From: Symbiodinium natans
Lineage: Eukaryota > Sar > Dinophyceae > Suessiales > Symbiodiniaceae
Direction: 5' to 3'
NCBI GenBank assembly: GCA_905221605.1
Contig: CAJNDS010002723.1
Coordinates: 388,001 to 452,000, forward strand
DNA: 64,000 nt
The position numbers and the translations under genes are program-made. Below are positions 12,391 to 22,672 of the stretch, one piece after another; the first letter of the stretch is position 1, and each line of letters opens with the position of its first letter. The notes beneath the pieces were generated by a model. That model was not told the origin of the DNA. It did not search any database and worked only from the letters and a program-made list of their open reading frames with translations.

Positions 12391-12615
12391 TGAAGCCGTG
12401 AACCCGAAGCGGAAGCCATCCCCCGAAGACCGCCTGACGGCCGTACCTGATCTCTTGTGCAGGTCGACCACAGTGTCGATGCTGACCATTGTGGCTTGCT
12501 TTAATTACGCGTTTGTTCACAGACGTTATGCAGAGCAGACGCGGGGCAAAGGTTCTCGTGTTTACGCTGCCACTCTTCTCCATCGGCCAGTACCCGCAGC
12601 AGGCAGCATGGGAAC

Positions 12616-13097
12616 GTGTCAAAAAAGTCGGGCCTACGTTCTGTGCGGCACGGGTCACTGGCCGCAGGATCTCTCAATGAAGACTTGGGTGGAAGAACTC
12701 GAGTACACTTTCAGGTGCAATGGCAGATGCATCGGACACTACTTAGAAGTGGACACCCTGCATGTTGTGTCATTCCCCCCTGTCTTGCAGTGAAACGGTG
12801 GCCATGCAGCTCGGTGGCCTCAACAGTTCGAGTTTGTTTCAGGACTGCCTGTGCTCGGTACTTTATTGGGGGTCTTGTCATGCTCACGCGTCCCGGCAGT
12901 TGTTTACCAGTGTAGCCAGCTTGCGCAGCCAGGAAAAGGTGGAGAAGCTGGTCAACTTCTACAGCCACTTGCTATCAACCAGTGAAGAGCAGCTGTCTCG
13001 GGATGAAAGCGCTCTGGCAACCAGGCACCCAGAGCTACAAACCATTCCGACTGGAGGGGCAGCGTGGATGCAGATGTTGAAAATCAAGGTCCCCTAA
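12616..13097 (+). CDS. Candidate exons of an unknown gene, C-terminal block
   Basis: Two blocks look coding. About 12,640-12,750 reads SLNEDLGGRTRVHFQVQWQM. About 12,912-13,094 reads LRSQEKVEKLVNFYSHLLST followed by a Glu/Ser/Arg-rich helix, and closes at a TAA at 13,095-13,097. The second is a long hydrophilic helical stretch typical of coding sequence. No domain recognised. It ends just before the 13.1-15.0 kb repeat complex. Confidence 0.35.
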
Positions 13098-13185
13098 AGG
13101 CCTGAAGGTCCCCTGCTGAGTCTTGGTACACGCCTTTTTTCCCGAAAGCTTCAGCGAAGGGTTCTTCGGAAAAAAAACGTTAGCC

Positions 13186-13340
13186 CTACCACACTACACT
13201 ACCATCACCACACTACAATCACCACACTACCATCACCACACTCCAATCACCACTACCATCACCACACTACCATCACCACACTCCAATCACCACTACCATC
13301 ACCACACTACCATCACCACAGTACCATCACATCCCCTCCT
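13186..13340. repeat. (CACTACCATCAC)-type simple repeat
   Basis: Tandem variants of CACTACCATCAC and CACTCCAATCAC. A second, more CA-rich tract of the same type lies at 14,245-14,400. Confidence 0.85.
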
Positions 13341-13402
13341 CTATTAAATTCTCTCTTATTTCTTAGGCTGGGGTGGGTTTCGCCGCGGCTAGCGCGATGC
13401 AT

Positions 13403-13870
13403 CCCTCTGCGGGGATCGTGCGTGTCGGAGCGCTCCCGCTGTGCGTTTTTGCGCATGTGGATTTGTCCCCGCGCACCCTCTGCGGGGATCGTGCGTGTCG
13501 GAGCGCTCCCGCTGTGCGTTTTTGCGCATGTGGATTTGTCCCCGCGCACCCTCTGCGGGGATCGTGCGTGTCGGAGCGCTCACGCTGTGCGTTTTTGCGC
13601 ATGTGGATTTGTGCCTGCGCACCCTCTGCGGGGATCGTGCGTGTCGGAGCGCTCCCGCTGTGCGTTTTTGCGCATGTCACAACTTGCTTCGTACACCCTC
13701 TGCGGGGATCGTGCGTGTCGGTGCGCTCCCGCTGTGCGTTTTCGCACATTTTACAACTTGCTTCGCACACCCTCTGCGGGGATCGTGCGTGTCGGAGCGC
13801 TGCCGCTGTGCGTTTTTGCGTATTTTGAAGCGTGGTCGTGCGCCCTCTGCGGGGATCGTGCGTGTCGGAG
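13403..13870. repeat. 73/74-bp minisatellite, 7 copies
   Basis: The marker CTCTGCGGGGATCGTGCGTG starts at 13,405, 13,478, 13,551, 13,624, 13,698, 13,772 and 13,845. Unit length is 73 or 74 bp, not a multiple of three, so the long open frames over it on both strands are by-products of the repeat rather than genes. Confidence 0.9.
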
Positions 13871-13884
13871 CCTTCCTCACAAAT

Positions 13885-14190
13885 GTAGTACGCCGCGGAC
13901 GCCCGGAGCTGCCGTAGCTGGAAAGTCGACTTTTTGTAGTACAAACGTAGTACGCCGCGGACGCCAGGAGCTGCCGTAGCTGGAAAGTCGACTTTTTGTA
14001 GTACAAACGTAGTACTTGTAGTACAAACGTAGTACGCCGCGGACGCCCGGAGTTGCTGTGGCTGGAAAGTCGACTTTTTGTAGTACAAACGTAGTACGCC
14101 GCGGACGCCCGGAGCTGCCGTAGATGGAAAGTCGACTTTTTGTAGTACAAACGTAGTACGCCGCGGAAGCTGCCGTGGCGCGAAAGTCGA
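13885..14190. repeat. 62-bp minisatellite, 5 copies
   Basis: GTAGTACGCCGCGG recurs at 13,885, 13,947, 14,029, 14,091 and 14,153. The 82-bp step is a 62-bp unit plus a 20-bp local duplication of GTAGTACTTGTAGTACAAAC. Each unit carries GGAAAGTCGACTTTTTGTAG. Confidence 0.9.
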
Positions 14191-14504
14191 CTTTTCCCGA
14201 AAGCTTCAGCGAAGGGTTCTTCGGAGAAACAAAAACGTTAGCCCTACCACACTACCACACACTCGCACTACCACACACTCACACTACCATCAGCACACTA
14301 CAATCACCACACTACCATCACCACACTCCTACCACACACACACACACACACACTACAATCACCGCACTACCATCACCACACTCCAATCACCACACTCCAC
14401 ACATCACCTCCTCTATTAAATTCTCTCTTATTTCTTCAGCTGGGGTGGGTTTCGCCGCGGCCAGCGCGATGCACCACTCTGCGGGGATCGTGCGTGTCGG
14501 AACC

Positions 14505-14990
14505 CTAGGGCTTCGAAAACGTTGCAAATACCGTGGGCGCGGAACTCTGGGGCTTCGAAAACCTAGCAAATACCGTGGGCGCGGAACTCCGGGGCTTCGA
14601 AAACCTCGCAAACACCGTGGGCGCGGGCGCGAAACTCTGGGGCTTCGAAAACGTCGCAAATACCGTGGGCGCGGAACTCTGGGGCTTCGAAAACGTCGCA
14701 AATACCGTGGGCGCGGAACTCTAGGGCTTCGAAAACGTCGCAAATACCGTGGGCGCGGAACTCTGCAGATGGGGCTTCGAACACGTCGTAAATACCGTGG
14801 GCGCGGAACTCTGGGGCGTCGAAAACCTCGCAAATACCGTGGGCGCGGAACTCTGGGGCTTCGAAAACGTCGCAAATACCGCAGGCGCGGAACTCTGGGA
14901 GATAGAAAACGTCACAAAAACCGTGGGCGCGGATCTCTGGGGCTTTGAAAACGTCACAAACACCGCACTGACAACACAACCAACTCTACG
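14505..14990. repeat. 42-bp minisatellite, ~11 copies
   Basis: The unit is GGGGCTTCGAAAACGTCGCA plus AATACCGTGGGCGCGGAACTCT. The period is 42 bp. Two units carry in-frame 6-bp insertions (near 14,625 and 14,763). One plus frame reads a 14-residue repeat GAELWGFENVANTV, interrupted by one TAG near 14,722. The other plus frame (Gly/Arg/Lys-rich) and one minus frame are also open, so open frames here do not prove translation. Confidence 0.85.
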
Positions 14991-14999
14991 TGTCAGTTG

Positions 15000-15500
15000 A
15001 TATCTTCGCACTGATTGCTTTCGGGATAATCGGTGTCTAGTTTGAGGTTTGGCGAGGAGGTCATGCTCGAGAACTTAACAATGACTGTTCTGGGGGCATC
15101 CCTCGTGACCGGGACAGTTCCAGCCCCCAAGCTGCAAGTGAGTTGCAGTGACTGAGGGTGGGAACGCTGTTAGGGTCTTTCTTGTGGCGAATGGCAGTTG
15201 GATCGCTCGTCCTTGCCAAGGCACGGATCTCGAGCATCTTCAGGGTCTCTGTGGCTTGGTGGGCACGACGCTTGCTGCCCTGAATCCATCGTTGCTTCTG
15301 TGAATCCATCCGGACTCTGTGGACGTCGTGCGTGTGCTGCAGGTAGATAGGTGCATGGTGCAGCATCTTCGCAGCAAATGGGAACCTTCTGTCACGTGCA
15401 TGAGCAGGGGATGTAGAGTGTCGATGCAGCTATAGGCGTGCCGCTTGCCAAACAGACTCGCTGCCATCGATCTTCTTTGACTTCAGAAGCCCGGAGCAGA
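15000..15500. other. No gene seen
   Basis: Only short frames occur, with no conserved block and no repeat. Function unknown. Confidence 0.35.
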
Positions 15501-15520
15501 TGCCTTGCCGCAAACATCAG

Positions 15521-15658
15521 AGCTTGCAGCTTGGTGCTTGGTGTGGCTGTGTGTGTTCGTGCCTGTGATCCTGCACGTGGCGCTCAGGGTTGAGTCGGCT
15601 GAAGACATCGGCCTGATGGTCTTTGTAATCGGCTTGATGCTGGTGTCCGTGCTGCACC

Positions 15659-15660
<2 letters not shown>
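15521..15660 (+). CDS. Candidate exon encoding two membrane segments
   Basis: One frame after a CATCAG acceptor is strongly hydrophobic in two blocks, LAAWCLVWLCVFVPVILHVA and IGLMVFVIGLMLVSVLHRE, separated by the polar LRVESAED. This is the profile of two transmembrane helices. It may be an N-terminal exon of the phosphodiesterase gene downstream, since alveolate PDEs often carry several N-terminal membrane helices, but no splice chain connects them here. It runs into a (GA)n tract, which may be intronic. Confidence 0.4.
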
Positions 15661-15717
<57 letters not shown>

Positions 15718-15718
15718 C
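15659..15718. repeat. (GA)n microsatellite
   Basis: About 30 GA dinucleotides with one AAAG interruption. The Arg/Glu and Ser/Leu ORFs across it are repeat by-products. Confidence 0.9.
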
Positions 15719-16039
15719 GGATCGGGGCGCGCTCCCGCGCGGGGGTCTCCCCCAAGCCCCCAAGAAAGAAAGAAAGAGGGCCTCAACGCGCACAGAAAAA
15801 GAGAGACATACCTCTTTGACCGTGCTATCCCAATGAGTGACGGAATTTGGTGATCGTTTGTGGGTTAAATGGGAGAGCACAACAGTCACATGGGCAACCG
15901 TCCCAAGTACCGTGGGGCCCCAGCCTGGGTTTGGTGTGGTGGATGCTTTACAAATCTTTTAGCTGTGCTAAGGGTGGCTCCAGACGGTACATTCAGCCCC
16001 GTGGGGACAACTTGAACTAGAACCATGTGGGAGTTTCCA

Positions 16040-16150
16040 GAACTGGGGGTAACCCATAATATACCCCAAAATAGTATAATCCTTATTATAGGGACCCCCA
16101 AAAAGGGGACCCCCCCCCCCCCGTATTTGAAAACCCCCCATATAATCAAA
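16040..16150. repeat. Short dispersed repeat, copy 1
   Basis: An A/T- and C-run-rich block containing CCCCAAAATAGTATAATCC, TTATTATAGGGACCCCCAAA and a 14-base C run. Related text occurs at 60,448-60,500 (GGACCCCCAAAAAGGCAGCC) and 62,983-63,065 (CCCCAAACAGTACGATCCCC, TTATAATAAGGACC), which suggests one repeat family. Its internal near-palindromes and lack of coding frame would suit a MITE- or SINE-like element, but no termini are defined. Confidence 0.45.
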
Positions 16151-16329
16151 AGGGCGGGGGGAGAGTCTCAATCCTCCCTGCCAGGTGTCGTGCTCGGTAT
16201 GGGTAACCAAGAGCCGAAACTTCGGTTTGTGACGCGTTGATTGTTTTGTGTGTTACCGTCCTCAGCTTGTGTGCAAGCCGCCGCGTTTTGGCAGTATTTG
16301 GTGTGGCCTAGCGGGCCTATTTTGTGCCC

Positions 16330-16595
16330 GCATGCTTAAGTCCTGTGAAGTTCTCCCAGCTTGTTGCAGCTCCCCACATTGGGCCTCGGCTTGTTCTTCG
16401 TGTTCCTGCTCACTTTGTGTTGCGTGTTTATCGTGCTTGTCATGCTGTGCCCCTTGTTTCCGCTTTCGATCTTGTTGCGAGAGCTGTTGCCGTTGACTCG
16501 CCTGTGTCTTATGCTACTCGCCTGTGTCCTGCAAAATGCAGTCGTGCTGTCTGATGATTGCTCACAGTATTTCGAACAGGAGGGGCTGTTGTCGT
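16330..16595 (+). CDS. Candidate coding block, frame uncertain
   Basis: Two overlapping plus frames are both open and protein-like. One is very hydrophobic (LGLGLFFVFLLTLCCVFIV) and would add membrane helices. The other is T-third-position-rich and moderately polar (VSAFDLVARAVAVDSPVSYA). I cannot decide. If the first is real it could extend the membrane region suspected at 15.5 kb. Confidence 0.25.
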
Positions 16596-16878
16596 AGGTG
16601 ATCGCGTAGACGTAGCGTGTCCCGCACCTAGGTTGTGTCCCTGATTCTCAGCCACACGCTGGATCGACTGCTTGTGCAACCCATGGACCGTATGCTGCAG
16701 CTCGGCAAAATGCAGGGCTGCCTGCGATCACCTGTCTTGTCTTGAGCCCGAACAGTTTCCGTCGTTTGAGGGTGCGGCTTGCCAGGTACATGGTAAAAAG
16801 CATGGCTGCAGACCTCCTGAACCAGTTCGGTCAGATCCATAGCTTGACGGGCTTGTGCTCAGGGACCGATCTTTTTCA

Positions 16879-17000
16879 TGCCTGCTCGTCAGTACTGGGT
16901 GTCAGGTTTGGATGACAACCTGGAGGAAGAAGGGGAAATGGCAGAGACAGCATTGATCGAGGACCCTGCACGGACTTCCAAGCAGGGGAAGGGAATCAAA
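16879..17000 (+). CDS. Candidate acidic exon
   Basis: The frame reads WVSGLDDNLEEEGEMAETAL then IEDPARTSKQ, an acidic soluble stretch upstream of the phosphodiesterase. It may be part of that gene's N-terminal region. No domain recognised. Confidence 0.3.
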
Positions 17001-17235
17001 ACAGGCACCCCCCCTCCTCCCCATTTGCACCCATTTGCACAAAAAAGGCAACAAAGGGTCAGAAGCGAGGACACATGAGGTCTCGCCCCATGACCATTGA
17101 AGGGCCACTCCCTGGGCCCGAAGGCCTCGACACCAGCTTCCGCATCAATCAGGGCGGGACCCTCCTTTCCTTCGGCAAAAGGGGAACCTTCCCCCCAAAC
17201 AGTGTCGAACCTTAACGCCCCCAAACTTCCCCCCC

Positions 17236-17311
17236 AAATCCTTAACCGTTTAACCCCAAACCCCAAACCCTCAAACCCAAAACCCTAAACCCCAAACCCT
17301 AAACCCTGAAG
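17236..17311. repeat. Interstitial telomeric repeat (CCCTAAA type)
   Basis: Degenerate then exact CCCTAAA/CCCCAAA units run directly up to the acceptor-like AAG at 17,309-17,311. CCCTAAA is the plant/dinoflagellate-type telomere repeat. Confidence 0.85.
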
Positions 17312-17420
17312 GAGATCTTCAAGAAGTTCGCACGCCTCGCAAACCTGGCCGCAGTGCGCAACGTGCTCACCGAGGAGCACCTGGCAGGCTGGTTTTTGCT
17401 TGACCCGCAGACCCTACAAA
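17312..17420 (+). CDS. Exon between convergent telomeric repeats
   Basis: The open frame reads EIFKKFARLANLAAVRNVLT then EEHLAGWFLLDPQT, an unusually clean amphipathic helical segment. It is bounded on the left by CCCTAAA repeats, whose last unit runs into AAG|GAG, and on the right, about 10 bp after the frame breaks down, by TTTAGGG repeats at 17,429-17,459. It lies 200-300 bp upstream of the phosphodiesterase blocks and may be one of its N-terminal exons. The protein motif is not one I can name. Confidence 0.4.
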
Positions 17421-17428
17421 ACCAAAAA

Positions 17429-17459
17429 AAGGGTTTAGGGTTTAGGGTTTGGGGTTTAA
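17429..17459. repeat. Interstitial telomeric repeat (TTTAGGG type)
   Basis: AGGGTTTAGGGTTTAGGGTT then TGGGGTTTAAGG, in the opposite orientation to the array at 17,236-17,311. Confidence 0.85.
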
Positions 17460-17639
17460 GGTTGTGGGTTAAGAGTTTTCAAAGAGGCATGTTTCTATCC
17501 TACATGTAGTCATAGTGTGGTCGTCATGTCAAGAAACACGTGGCCTTAGTGCTGCGGGCCACTCGAAGTGGAGAGCCTAAGTAGCCTCAAAAACTCCCCT
17601 ACAAAACCCCCTTGAGGGGAGTCTGCCAGGCATGGACAC

Positions 17640-20600
17640 TGATGCCAGAGCCGTCCTTGTCGACGTGATGCACCTGCAGGCCACGCAAGTCAAGTCAGTG
17701 AAGAGATGTGAAGAGCGTGAAGATCTACGCATGGCCTTGCCATTCGATGGCAGGTCCACAATTCCATGCACAACGTGTCGGCAGTGGCAAACATGTCTGA
17801 GCCGTCTTTTGCCAAACTACCGGTCAGCGAGTGCAAATCTCAGCAGTAAGCTCCTGTGCACCAGTCCACTCAACATCTTCAAGGTGCAAGCTCACTGGGA
17901 AGCCATGTTCTTAGGACCGTCTTTTCCTCTTTTGAGCTCGACGTGCTGGAGCTGCCCGTGGAGCAGAATCAACAGGTGGTTGCTTGGCAGAGGACTTGAG
18001 CTTCGAACTCTTTCGGAATCAGTGCGGCAAGCAAACAGACTGGACTGTCGCCACCAGGTCGTACACATGCTGTTTGACTCTTTGATTGGCAGAGTGACTG
18101 GCCGAATGCTTGCTCATCCCGACACGTTCAACAAGTTTCACTCTGCGGCTCGACATTGCCTGGTGTGCTTGCCGTGATTTGTTGGACGGAGATTTTGCAG
18201 CACTCCACAGCTGAGGTTGTGTATTCCAATTACAACAGCTTACCGTACCACAACTACTTCCACGCAGTTGATGTGACCTACACCGTCCACAGGTGAACCT
18301 TCACAGTCGAGACGTCAAAAGCAGATATGGCATCTTCAGCATGCGCAGGATAATGGATATCACGCGGACAGACACGTGGCTTTCAAACGTTGAGCAGGTG
18401 CGGCCACTTGCAACCCTGGCGGTGTAATTTCAACGCTACGCGACTTGCCTCGGCCTGGCCCAATGCAGCTCCTGGAGAGGGGGCCGACGTTGGGGGGGTA
18501 CAGGCAAAAAATGGGGGCCAACATGTGGCTTTGGAGCTGGGAGGATTTGGAGGGGGGTGCCTGTTCTCACAACCTGGACACGAGGCGCTGCGCGACCCGC
18601 CAGAGCAGGGGTCCACAGGGGCTTCAATGGGGTCTGCACGGGGCCATGAGGTGCATGGGGTCATCAGGGGTCCATGGGGGGGGGTGTATAGGTCACATTG
18701 AGGCACCGTCCGCACCTGGATGCCGGTCATCTAGAGGGGGGTAACCCATTCCAGGCCAGCGATTGTCCAGGAGTGGGTGGGAGGAGGATTGGTTGTGAGT
18801 ACCCAAAAGACTCTGCCAGAACTCGTACGGCTCGAGGCCTTGGCGAATTTGTCAGAGCTTCTCTGGGCACAGTGTCGCATGCACAGTGTCGCAACACTCC
18901 CTGCAGTACGCGCTCCTTCTTGCCGCGCTCTGCCACGATGTGGGCCACCAGGGAAAGACTAATCCGTTCCTTGCCCATGCCTAAGCTGCCAATTGCTAGG
19001 GAGCGACACGTGTTGCTTTGAAAGCCGAAATATCTTTGAGTGATGACAGGTGGAGATGCAACACCCCCTTGCGCGTGTTTATAATGACAAGTCTCCCCTG
19101 GAGAAGCTGGGCTGTCAGTGTGGAGGGGTGGTGAATGGGTGGGGCATAGAGCCCTCTCGAGCCCTGCAGTTGCAACTCAGGAACATGCACGCCGCCAAGC
19201 TCTTTGAAATAGCAGCCAACGAGGCTGCATGTAAAGCTTGGCATGGTCAGAACTGAGATTGAGCGCAAAGACATGTGCAGACTGCACCAGGACACGGACG
19301 TCTTCAACCGGCTGGACAAAGATGCGCGGAAGACTGCGCGCAAAGTGTGCATATCAACCATCCTTCATACAGACAATGTTGCTGTGCTGCATGAAGCGGA
19401 CCGCGTTTAGCAGAAGCGCGGGAGTTGACCAACACTATGTCTGAGGCTGAGCATTTTGAGATGGTGAGGCTCGCTTTCGGTTTCGGTGCTGAATGGGGCC
19501 AAATGGCGCTGCAGACTCTATGGGAGATGCAAGCCACTTGTGAGAGCGGTTGCGGACAGGGAAGTTAGCAAGATCTACGAGCTTACTTCAGACCTGTGCG
19601 ACGGACAGGCCCCAGTGATGCTCAGCCCCTGAGACCAAGAAGGATTCTCTCTGGAACATCTCTTAGCAACAGGCAGCCCAGATTGACGAGCTGGACATGA
19701 ATTATGTGGAGCAGGCCGCCACAAACGTGGTGAGCGCACATGAGGGCCCTCCAGGAGCTGCTGAAACCCGTGCTGAAGTGTCGAGGTTCTGTCAAAGAAC
19801 TCCATGTTCTTCATGGAGATGTTCTTACACTTTGCAGATGTGCCACGCGCCGAGCATTGCCGAGCTGAAAGCTTGAAGGAAAAGGGCAGAGACACCACCC
19901 CGCAAGGTCAAACCCACTGAAGCCCTTCAAGATATGCCATGCCTGGGCATGGCGCGTCCTTGAAGAGTTCTTCAATCAGGCCATGCCATGCCATGCCATG
20001 CCATTCCCTGCCACCCGTTTTCTTGCACAGTCTGTTGAGACAGCTCCGCCAGGGCGACACTGAAAAAGAGCTCGGCTTGCCAGTAGGCCCGTTGAATTCC
20101 TGAGTTGTGGGAACGATGGATTGCGCATCTACACACTACACACGACAGGGATGTTGAACGATCGGGATAAGATCAATCGTCCTGGCTCTCAACATGGTGA
20201 CTTTCCTGCACTGCTTGTGATGCCAGACAGGGGCAGAGAGAGAGAGGAACGTAATCTCACCCAACAGCGACCCGTGAAACACACGGAAGTCGCACCAACG
20301 GACCGCGGACTTCGCGCACCCCTGGGGGAGCCTTCTCCTTCGGGAGGGGGCCAAGCGTGCAGAGAGAGAGAGAGAGAGTCCGCTGGGGCGGTCATAGGGG
20401 TGAAGTCAAGAGGAAGCTCCACCTTAGGGTGGTGGGTGTGGGGTGTTGCAGAGCAGTTTGATTTTTCACATAGCCACAGCAAGGAGTGACCGCAGCAGCG
20501 AAGGGGGATTCTTCACGTAAAGGGGGGGAGTTAGGGGAAACCACACTGCTGAACCTGGTCGTCTTGGTTGCGAAGTGTCACACAAACTGGAAGGGCTCTG

Positions 20601-21609
20601 GGCGCGCCCAGTGCGCGAGGGGCTCTAGGGTCCCTCAGGCGACGAAGACGAAGAAGAAGAAGAAGAAGAAGAAGAAGAAGAAGAAGAAGAAGAAGAAGAA
20701 GAAGAAGAAGAAGAAGAAGAAGAAGAAGAAAAGAGGTGACCATGAGAGCGGGGCCATGAGAAATAACAAGGTCAAGCCCTAAAGCCTTCAGTGCCCTTTC
20801 GGAGCCCTTTTGGCCCCTTTCGGCGCCCAATCTGAGGCTTCATCAACTTCATGGTCGCCCCATTTGCATGGGCCCCGGAGTTGCGTGTAGGGCAAATGGA
20901 GCTTTGAGAAGCCCAACGAAGTTTTTACATGTTTTTTGCAAGGGAATGTGGAGGCCCCTTACACCCTTCCCCTCCCTTTGTGTTGCTAGGTTTTCACTCA
21001 GCTATTCTTCTCGTGTCTCCGCTGCCCCCAAAGAATCCTGCAGTGGATTTCTGCTTCCAACCCCGCAGAGAATCCCTGCAGTGTCCAACCCCAGCTGATC
21101 CTTACAGTCGTGAAGTTGTCTAGATCCTGGGGGTGCTTTTTTTCTTTTTCTCTCACGGAGTCGCGAGTTTTTGGGCTTGGGCCTTGCTGCTCTGCTTGCG
21201 TTCGTTAGTAACTTCTCCTCTCCGTGCCTCAGAGGTCCTGAACGCCGTAAAGGTGTTTCCGGGCCTCCATCCAGCGGGGCCCCTAACAGGCCTAGGAGTC
21301 CTAGCAGCGTTCTGCGACAGGGCCGGCTTGAACCAACTTCATAGGGTTTGCACATCTGCCAAGTCTAAGGTGTACACTCAAATGGGTGAGAACTTGGAGC
21401 AATGGCGGCACATGTGGGTAGCAGAGGTGAAGCCGAGCGAGGAGGCAGATGCGAGCGCGTGGATCGGTTCATTCTGTGCGTTGAGGTTACAAACAACATG
21501 TCAGAACCTCTTACCTGAAACTCCATCGGTCCATGCCATTATTCAAAATTTACAGAACCCATCCCAAATCTACATCAGCCAGCAGCCGGCTGCTGCTAGA
21601 CTAGACTAA
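17640..21609 (+). CDS. 3',5'-cyclic-nucleotide phosphodiesterase, multi-exon
   Basis: It hydrolyses cAMP and/or cGMP to the 5' nucleotide; specificity is not readable. Catalytic-domain exons in order: 17,915-17,975 (SFELDVLELPVE); 18,055-18,175 (VVHMLFDSL, HPDTFNKF); 18,216-18,292 (LPYHNYFHAVDVTYTVH, first metal His); 18,907-18,979 (LAALCHDVGHQGKTNPFL, the HD motif); 19,048-19,115 (YNDKSPLEK); 19,181-19,235 (NMHAAKLFEIAANEAAC); 19,291-19,378 (RKVCISTILHTDN); 19,447-19,466 (HFEMV); 19,560-19,608 (KIYELTSDLC); 19,798-19,842 (FFMEMFLHFADV, last metal Asp); 19,907-19,979 (NPLKPFKICHAWAW); 20,052-20,091 (GDTEKELGLPVGP); 20,150-20,195 (NDRDKINRPGSQH, Gln region); 21,233-21,280 (LNAVKVFPGL); about 21,380-21,460 (GENLEQWRHMWVAEV). 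Motif order matches PDE class I, and the H, HD and D ligands are all present. One intron uses a GC donor (GATGT|GCCACG). Start unknown; N-terminal exons may lie upstream, possibly with membrane helices. The end at 21,609 is the stop of the last open frame. Confidence 0.88.
19976..20008. repeat. (CCATG)n microsatellite
   Basis: Five to six CCATG units within a phosphodiesterase intron, just after the exon ending at 19,979. Confidence 0.8.
20639..20731. repeat. (GAA)n microsatellite
   Basis: About 28 GAA triplets in a phosphodiesterase intron. They produce poly-Lys, poly-Arg and poly-Leu ORFs in several frames that are not genes. Confidence 0.95.
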
Positions 21610-21619
21610 GACGCTCGGC

Positions 21620-22375
21620 CCTGCCAGCAGGAGATCGCAAAGAAAGATGCTGACGCCGCTGGCACAAGCATTTTCATGACTCGCAGACTGCACGTGTTTT
21701 TTAGTTGCCAGGTTCATGGTGTTCTGAGGTTCAGAAGATACAGGACACGGCTGTGGAGCTTCGGAGAAGAACAATGTCGTAGACATGTCTTGCCCGAAGC
21801 GGCTCAGCTGCACGAGACCTGGACCTATCTGGAGTTGCTTGCGGCCTGACTCTTCCTCTTTCTCTTCTTCTCTCCTCTTTATGCGTCGACTCGACCCTGA
21901 CTGCGACATCTTGCGACTGTGTGCGACGGCACGTGACGGGGAGTCCAGGCCTCTCTTGGAGCTCGGTCACAGCGCGGGCGAGTCAACAGTCTCTGGTGCG
22001 CTGTGTTTCACGAGATGGCAGTTTCAGTTCCGTTGAAGGGCGCCGCTAGATTACAATCGAGAGGCTGGGTGAAAGTGAGACAAAATACATTCCTGATTCG
22101 CGGTTGACTCCTGGATTTTCAAGATCTGATGGTCTTTCCCAGCAGCTCTGAGATTCCAGATCTGATCTTCGTAGCACGGCCAGTTCAATCGACATGGCCC
22201 CGCCCAGATAATGCACAAAGTAGCTCCTTGGCAAAGCCAAGGGAGGGAACGAATGGAGCGCCAAAAGCAGTTATTGCACGTGGGAAGGCCACACAAGGCC
22301 ACGCAAAGGCCCACGCAATGGCCACGCAAACCCCGCAAGAGAGAGTGTATGACTGCTTCTGTCTGTCTGAATCTG
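21620..22375. other. No confident gene
   Basis: Open frames on both strands lack recognisable motifs. No repeat or RNA gene seen. Confidence 0.35.
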
Positions 22376-22378
22376 CAG

Positions 22379-22531
22379 GCTGCTCCTCCCGCTCCCAGTC
22401 CAGAGCTGGCAGGCGCCACACTCACATTAGAAGTCCGATTCTATGCTGAGATCGTGCGGGATCTCGAAGCAAAAAAAGCCCCTGTCAGGCCAGCACGGGA
22501 ATGGCTACGAATCGCAGCAGGCACAGCCTGA
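22379..22531 (+). CDS. C-terminal exon of an unknown protein
   Basis: After a pyrimidine-rich ATCTGCAG acceptor, the frame reads AAPPAPSPELAGATLTLEVR then a charged helix (FYAEIVRDLEAKKAPVRPAR) and stops at TGA 22,529-22,531. Acceptor, composition and stop agree with a terminal exon. Family unknown. Confidence 0.4.
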   Translation, partial: AAPPAPSPELAGATLTLEVRFYAEIVRDLEAKKAPVRPAREWLRIAAGTA

Positions 22532-22596
22532 GACTGTAAGTGATCAATCGCCAACATCGGCCATCTTCCTTCCAAGAAGTCGCAAGCTGGACAAAG

Positions 22597-22672
22597 TGGG
22601 GGTTGGGGGGGGGGGGAGGAGGGGCGGGGGAAGGGGAGGGGGGGAGGGGGAGGGGGGGGAAGGGGAGGGGTT
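22597..22672. repeat. G-rich tract
   Basis: About 75 bp of G runs separated by A (GGGGGAGGGG type). It has potential to form G-quadruplexes on the plus strand. Confidence 0.8.

Larger units (their letters stand above)
13133..14500. repeat. Higher-order duplicated module (~1.06 kb)
   Basis: The same ordered set of blocks occurs twice, at about 13,133-13,430 and 14,190-14,500. The order is CCCGAAAGCTTCAGCGAAGG..TTCTTCGG, then ACGTTAGCCCTACC, then CACTACCATCAC-type simple repeats, then TCTATTAAATTCTCTCTTAT, then GGTGGGTTTCGCCGCGG and a CTCTGCGGGGATCGTGCGTG unit. In the first copy this is followed by 73-bp and 62-bp arrays; in the second by a 42-bp array. It is noncoding by its frame-shifting periods. 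Confidence 0.8.

Noticed and set aside
13403..13870. Regular repeats that could be mistaken for a CRISPR array
   Set aside because: The whole 73-bp unit is repeated, with no unique spacers, and the genome is eukaryotic.
13363..14150. Long overlapping ORFs on both strands with GDRACRS- or HDPRRG-type repeats
   Set aside because: Units of 73/74 and 62 bp shift frame each copy; the ORFs are artefacts of stop-free repeat text.
14175..14948. 257-codon plus-strand ORF and 162-codon minus-strand ORF
   Set aside because: Both are generated by simple repeats and the 42-bp minisatellite; no domain or splice context.
20486..20830. Poly-Lys, poly-Arg and poly-Leu ORFs
   Set aside because: They arise from the (GAA)n microsatellite inside a phosphodiesterase intron.
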